A DNA stretch of 6,424 nt from Porticoccaceae bacterium (GTDB lineage Bacteria > Pseudomonadota > Gammaproteobacteria > Pseudomonadales > Porticoccaceae). Positions within the stretch are counted from its first letter, which is position 1. Every line of letters starts with the position of its first letter. The notes under the pieces were generated by a model. It made no database searches and was not told the origin of the DNA. It saw nothing but the letters and a program-made list of their open reading frames with translations. This document shows positions 4,316 through 6,424 of the stretch, piece by piece. The translations under genes were made by a program, and so were the position numbers. The DNA lies in contig DLXZ01000090.1 in assembly GCA_003448675.1 (NCBI GenBank), positions 9,059-15,482 of the forward strand, given 5' to 3'.

Positions 4316-6424
4316 GTTGCGTATCTTTATTTTCAGTTTCAGCGTCGGTTTTCTTTTTGCCAAACCTGGCGCGGGTGCGGGTTTGCGGCTGCTGATTCCA
4401 GAGCTGGCCGGTGGACAGGCATTCCCACCACCATTTGATCCAGCCCATCAGCGCAAATACCAGCCATAGCGACCAGAGCAGCATGGCGATACGAAACGCC
4501 CCCAATGGCAGACTGAAGACCCAGCCCTGGGGCAGGACTTCGGCGCTGTGATCCTGGTACCACTGGTAGAAGTAGTTGTGGGAGCCATTGCCGGTGACCT
4601 GCATGTCAGGCGCCGACAGCAGACTTTGGGGAATGGTGGCAAACAGGCTGAGCAGGGCCACAATCGACAGCAGGATCAGTCCCACCTGGGTGACATTAAA
4701 CAGGGGCGAAGCGCTGTCCACGGGCCGCCGCTTGCGCGCTTCCATGGCAAAAAACCACAGCACCACCGGGATGCTGCCGGCCATATTGACGGTGCTCATG
4801 CCCAGGGCCAGCAGCAACCAGTGCCAGGTTTTGAGCGGGATGGATAGCTGTCGGCGGCGCACCAGTTGACCCAGGGTGGCGGCGATCACCAGAATCACTG
4901 CGAGTACGCCCCAGTAGAGCATGGCCGGGCCGATGTCCGGGCCACGTAACAGGATGGGCCAGCGGTCACGGGGCAAGTGCAGGCGGATATCGATGTTGCT
5001 GGCTGGCGTCGGCAGGGCAAAGGCCGGGGTTTCGGTGATGCGCGCCACGCCCTGGTCCAGCGTCCAGTTAATTTCAATGCTTTGCAGACCCGGCACCAGC
5101 GGGATGACCACCTGATCGCCATCGCGGGGAGTGGTTTGCTCGACCCCATTGATAAGCATGTTCTGTAACTCAGCCCCCGGTGGTTGGGGCAGGCGGTATT
5201 CGCCGCCGAGACTGCTGCGGATGCCCATCGACAACTTGAGCGCGGCGCTGCGGGCACCGGGGCGGTGGTCGATCTGGAGATTTTCCACCGTGGTGGTGGG
5301 GCCGGGCACCGGTTCCGGGCGAATGGCTTCGATATCTAGGCGCTCGCCGGGCCAGGGTTGCCACAGGTGCACCACCGGACCCGCGCCAGGGCGGGTTTTT
5401 ACCGGCGCCAGGCCCGAGGTAATAAAGTGCCAGCGCGGCGAGGCCTGAATATGCCAGTGCTCGGTCCAGGTATCACTGTCCGGAGCGCTCAGACTTTCCA
5501 GATCACCGGGTTTGACCACCGAGCGCCAGGAGAGCTGTTGTTGGCGTACGCCCAGGGCGATTACCGCGTGATGGTCTTCGACCAGGACATTTTGGCTGAC
5601 CACGGATTCACCGGGCAGCAGGGGAATGCGCAGATTAATGGCGCCCGTCGGTGGCGCGCTGCGGATAACCGTGGTTACCAGCTCCCAGTCGATGTCGGCA
5701 TTGAGTTGCCGTCGGACTCTGACAAAAGGCTTGATGGGTGCGGGCAGCAAGCTTTCTTCCACTTGCTCCTTGACCTCTTTCTCCAGTTGCAGGGTGCCGC
5801 CAGTGAGACTGCGGTCCTGAAGTCCGAAAACCTGCCAGTCTGGCGCATCGACCGAAATATTGGGGCTGTTCAGGGGGAAGGGAATACTGAGTTTGTCGCC
5901 GCGAAAACGGGCGATCATAGTCAGGTCGTGGTTGCCCGGTGGCAGGCGCACCCAGTGCTTGTTATCAGCGCGAGCCAGCGCCGCGCCCGTTCCGTTCAGT
6001 AATAGCTCGGCCGCCTGCCAGCTGGAATCGGCGGGCAGGGGGAAGGCCAATTCGCTTACGGCATTGACCCGCTGGCGAATCATCAGGCGCTGTCCACTAA
6101 CCTCAACGCGACTTTCTTGCACCGCGGCGCAGTGGGGCGCGCAGGCCGGCGCCTTGAGCAGGGTTTCCTTCAGCTCGGTTAACAGCTTCTGCGGTGGGAA
6201 GTCATTGGCCTGGACATAGGTTGGCGCACCGGCCAGTGTCAGCGCCAACAGCGCCGGCAATATCATGGGTAGCAGCGATAGCACGCCCGCGGGTTGGTTG
6301 CGTGGCTCACTGGCGGAGAGCGACCCGAACCACCAGTGATGTTTCACCAGTGCCGCGCCGAGCCCATAGAGCAACAGGCAGGCCAGGGCGGTTTTCACAA
6401 AGCTGAGTATCCGGGTCAGCCAGG
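4308..6424 (-). CDS. Large inner-membrane/periplasmic protein of unknown function, 5'-truncated by window edge
   Basis: A frame of about 704 residues stays open to the right edge. The GTG at 6398 has no ribosome binding site and sits in a hydrophobic stretch that continues upstream (codons WLTRILSF), so the real start is outside. Numbering from that GTG, helices are predicted at about 1-18 and 38-57. A long extracytoplasmic region follows at about 58-489, rich in beta-like stretches and proline. Helices return at about 490-509, 524-551, 571-590 and 634-656, ending in a charged cytoplasmic tail (RARFGKKKTDAETENK). Just after the second helix comes LLTELKETLLKAPACAPHCA (72-91), with Cys86 and Cys90 as a likely disulfide pair. 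From memory, this motif recurs in large uncharacterised membrane proteins of proteobacteria, but I know no established function. No catalytic motif or ATP-binding loop is seen. It is in an operon with the downstream GFA gene. An envelope structural or sensing role is possible but speculative. Confidence 0.8.
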   Translation of the reverse strand, partial: WLTRILSFVKTALACLLLYGLGAALVKHHWWFGSLSASEPRNQPAGVLSLLPMILPALLALTLAGAPTYVQANDFPPQKLLTELKETLLKAPACAPHCAAVQESRVEVSGQRLMIRQRVNAVSELAFPLPADSSWQAAELLLNGTGAALARADNKHWVRLPPGNHDLTMIARFRGDKLSIPFPLNSPNISVDAPDWQVFGLQDRSLTGGTLQLEKEVKEQVEESLLPAPIKPFVRVRRQLNADIDWELVTTVIRSAPPTGAINLRIPLLPGESVVSQNVLVEDHHAVIALGVRQQQLSWRSVVKPGDLESLSAPDSDTWTEHWHIQASPRWHFITSGLAPVKTRPGAGPVVHLWQPWPGERLDIEAIRPEPVPGPTTTVENLQIDHRPGARSAALKLSMGIRSSLGGEYRLPQPPGAELQNMLINGVEQTTPRDGDQVVIPLVPGLQSIEINWTLDQGVARITETPAFALPTPASNIDIRLHLPRDRWPILLRGPDIGPAMLYWGVLAVILVIAATLGQLVRRRQLSIPLKTWHWLLLALGMSTVNMAGSIPVVLWFFAMEARKRRPVDSASPLFNVTQVGLILLSIVALLSLFATIPQSLLSAPDMQVTGNGSHNYFYQWYQDHSAEVLPQGWVFSLPLGAFRIAMLLWSLWLVFALMGWIKWWWECLSTGQLWNQQPQTRTRARFGKKKTDAETENKDTQQE

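Noticed and set aside
5358..6002. 214-codon plus-strand open frame
   Set aside because: It lies wholly antisense to the large membrane protein gene, whose product has clear membrane helices and consistent composition. The frame is a GC-driven shadow with no family motif.
6396..6398. GTG as the start of the large membrane protein
   Set aside because: No ribosome binding site precedes it, and the hydrophobic reading frame continues to the window edge without a stop.

Overview
The window reads as a piece of a proteobacterial chromosome, most likely a free-living, possibly marine, gammaproteobacterium. This is inferred from the moderately high GC of most genes, strong AGGAG/AAGGAA-type ribosome binding sites, tight gene packing and the protein families present. 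I cannot name a species. No rRNA, tRNA, CRISPR array, insertion sequence, phage gene or plasmid function is visible.

Left block, plus strand. A YeeZ-like, atypical SDR (NAD-dependent epimerase/dehydratase) gene is cut by the left edge. It runs into a complete two-domain sulfurtransferase gene (rhodanese / 3-mercaptopyruvate sulfurtransferase type) through a TAATG stop/start overlap, so the two form a translationally coupled pair. A complete minus-strand gene for a carboxymuconolactone decarboxylase-family protein converges on them across a 37-nt gap in which I see no terminator hairpin.

Middle. A 262-nt divergent intergenic region separates the decarboxylase-like gene from a 578-codon plus-strand gene. 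It holds candidate back-to-back promoters with overlapping -10 boxes, mutually exclusive inverted repeats, a 9-bp direct repeat and two coupled mini-ORFs, the first with a plausible ribosome binding site. The 578-aa protein is not a family I recognise as a whole. It has an N-terminal membrane anchor, a region with two clear NHL-type propeller blades, then four more predicted membrane helices with a soluble domain between the last two. Its DNA is noticeably richer in AT than the flanking genes.

Right block, minus strand. A large membrane protein gene is cut by the right edge (about 704 residues visible). Three nucleotides after its stop comes a small GFA/CENP-V-type zinc protein gene, whose ribosome binding site lies in the last codons of the large gene. 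The GFA stop codon overlaps the stop of the 578-aa gene in a convergent 4-nt overlap.

The most unusual items are the NHL/polytopic membrane protein with its structured leader, and the large envelope protein coupled to a GFA zinc protein. The remaining genes look like ordinary chromosomal housekeeping or accessory metabolism. I found no convincing evidence for a defence system or other multi-gene novel system.
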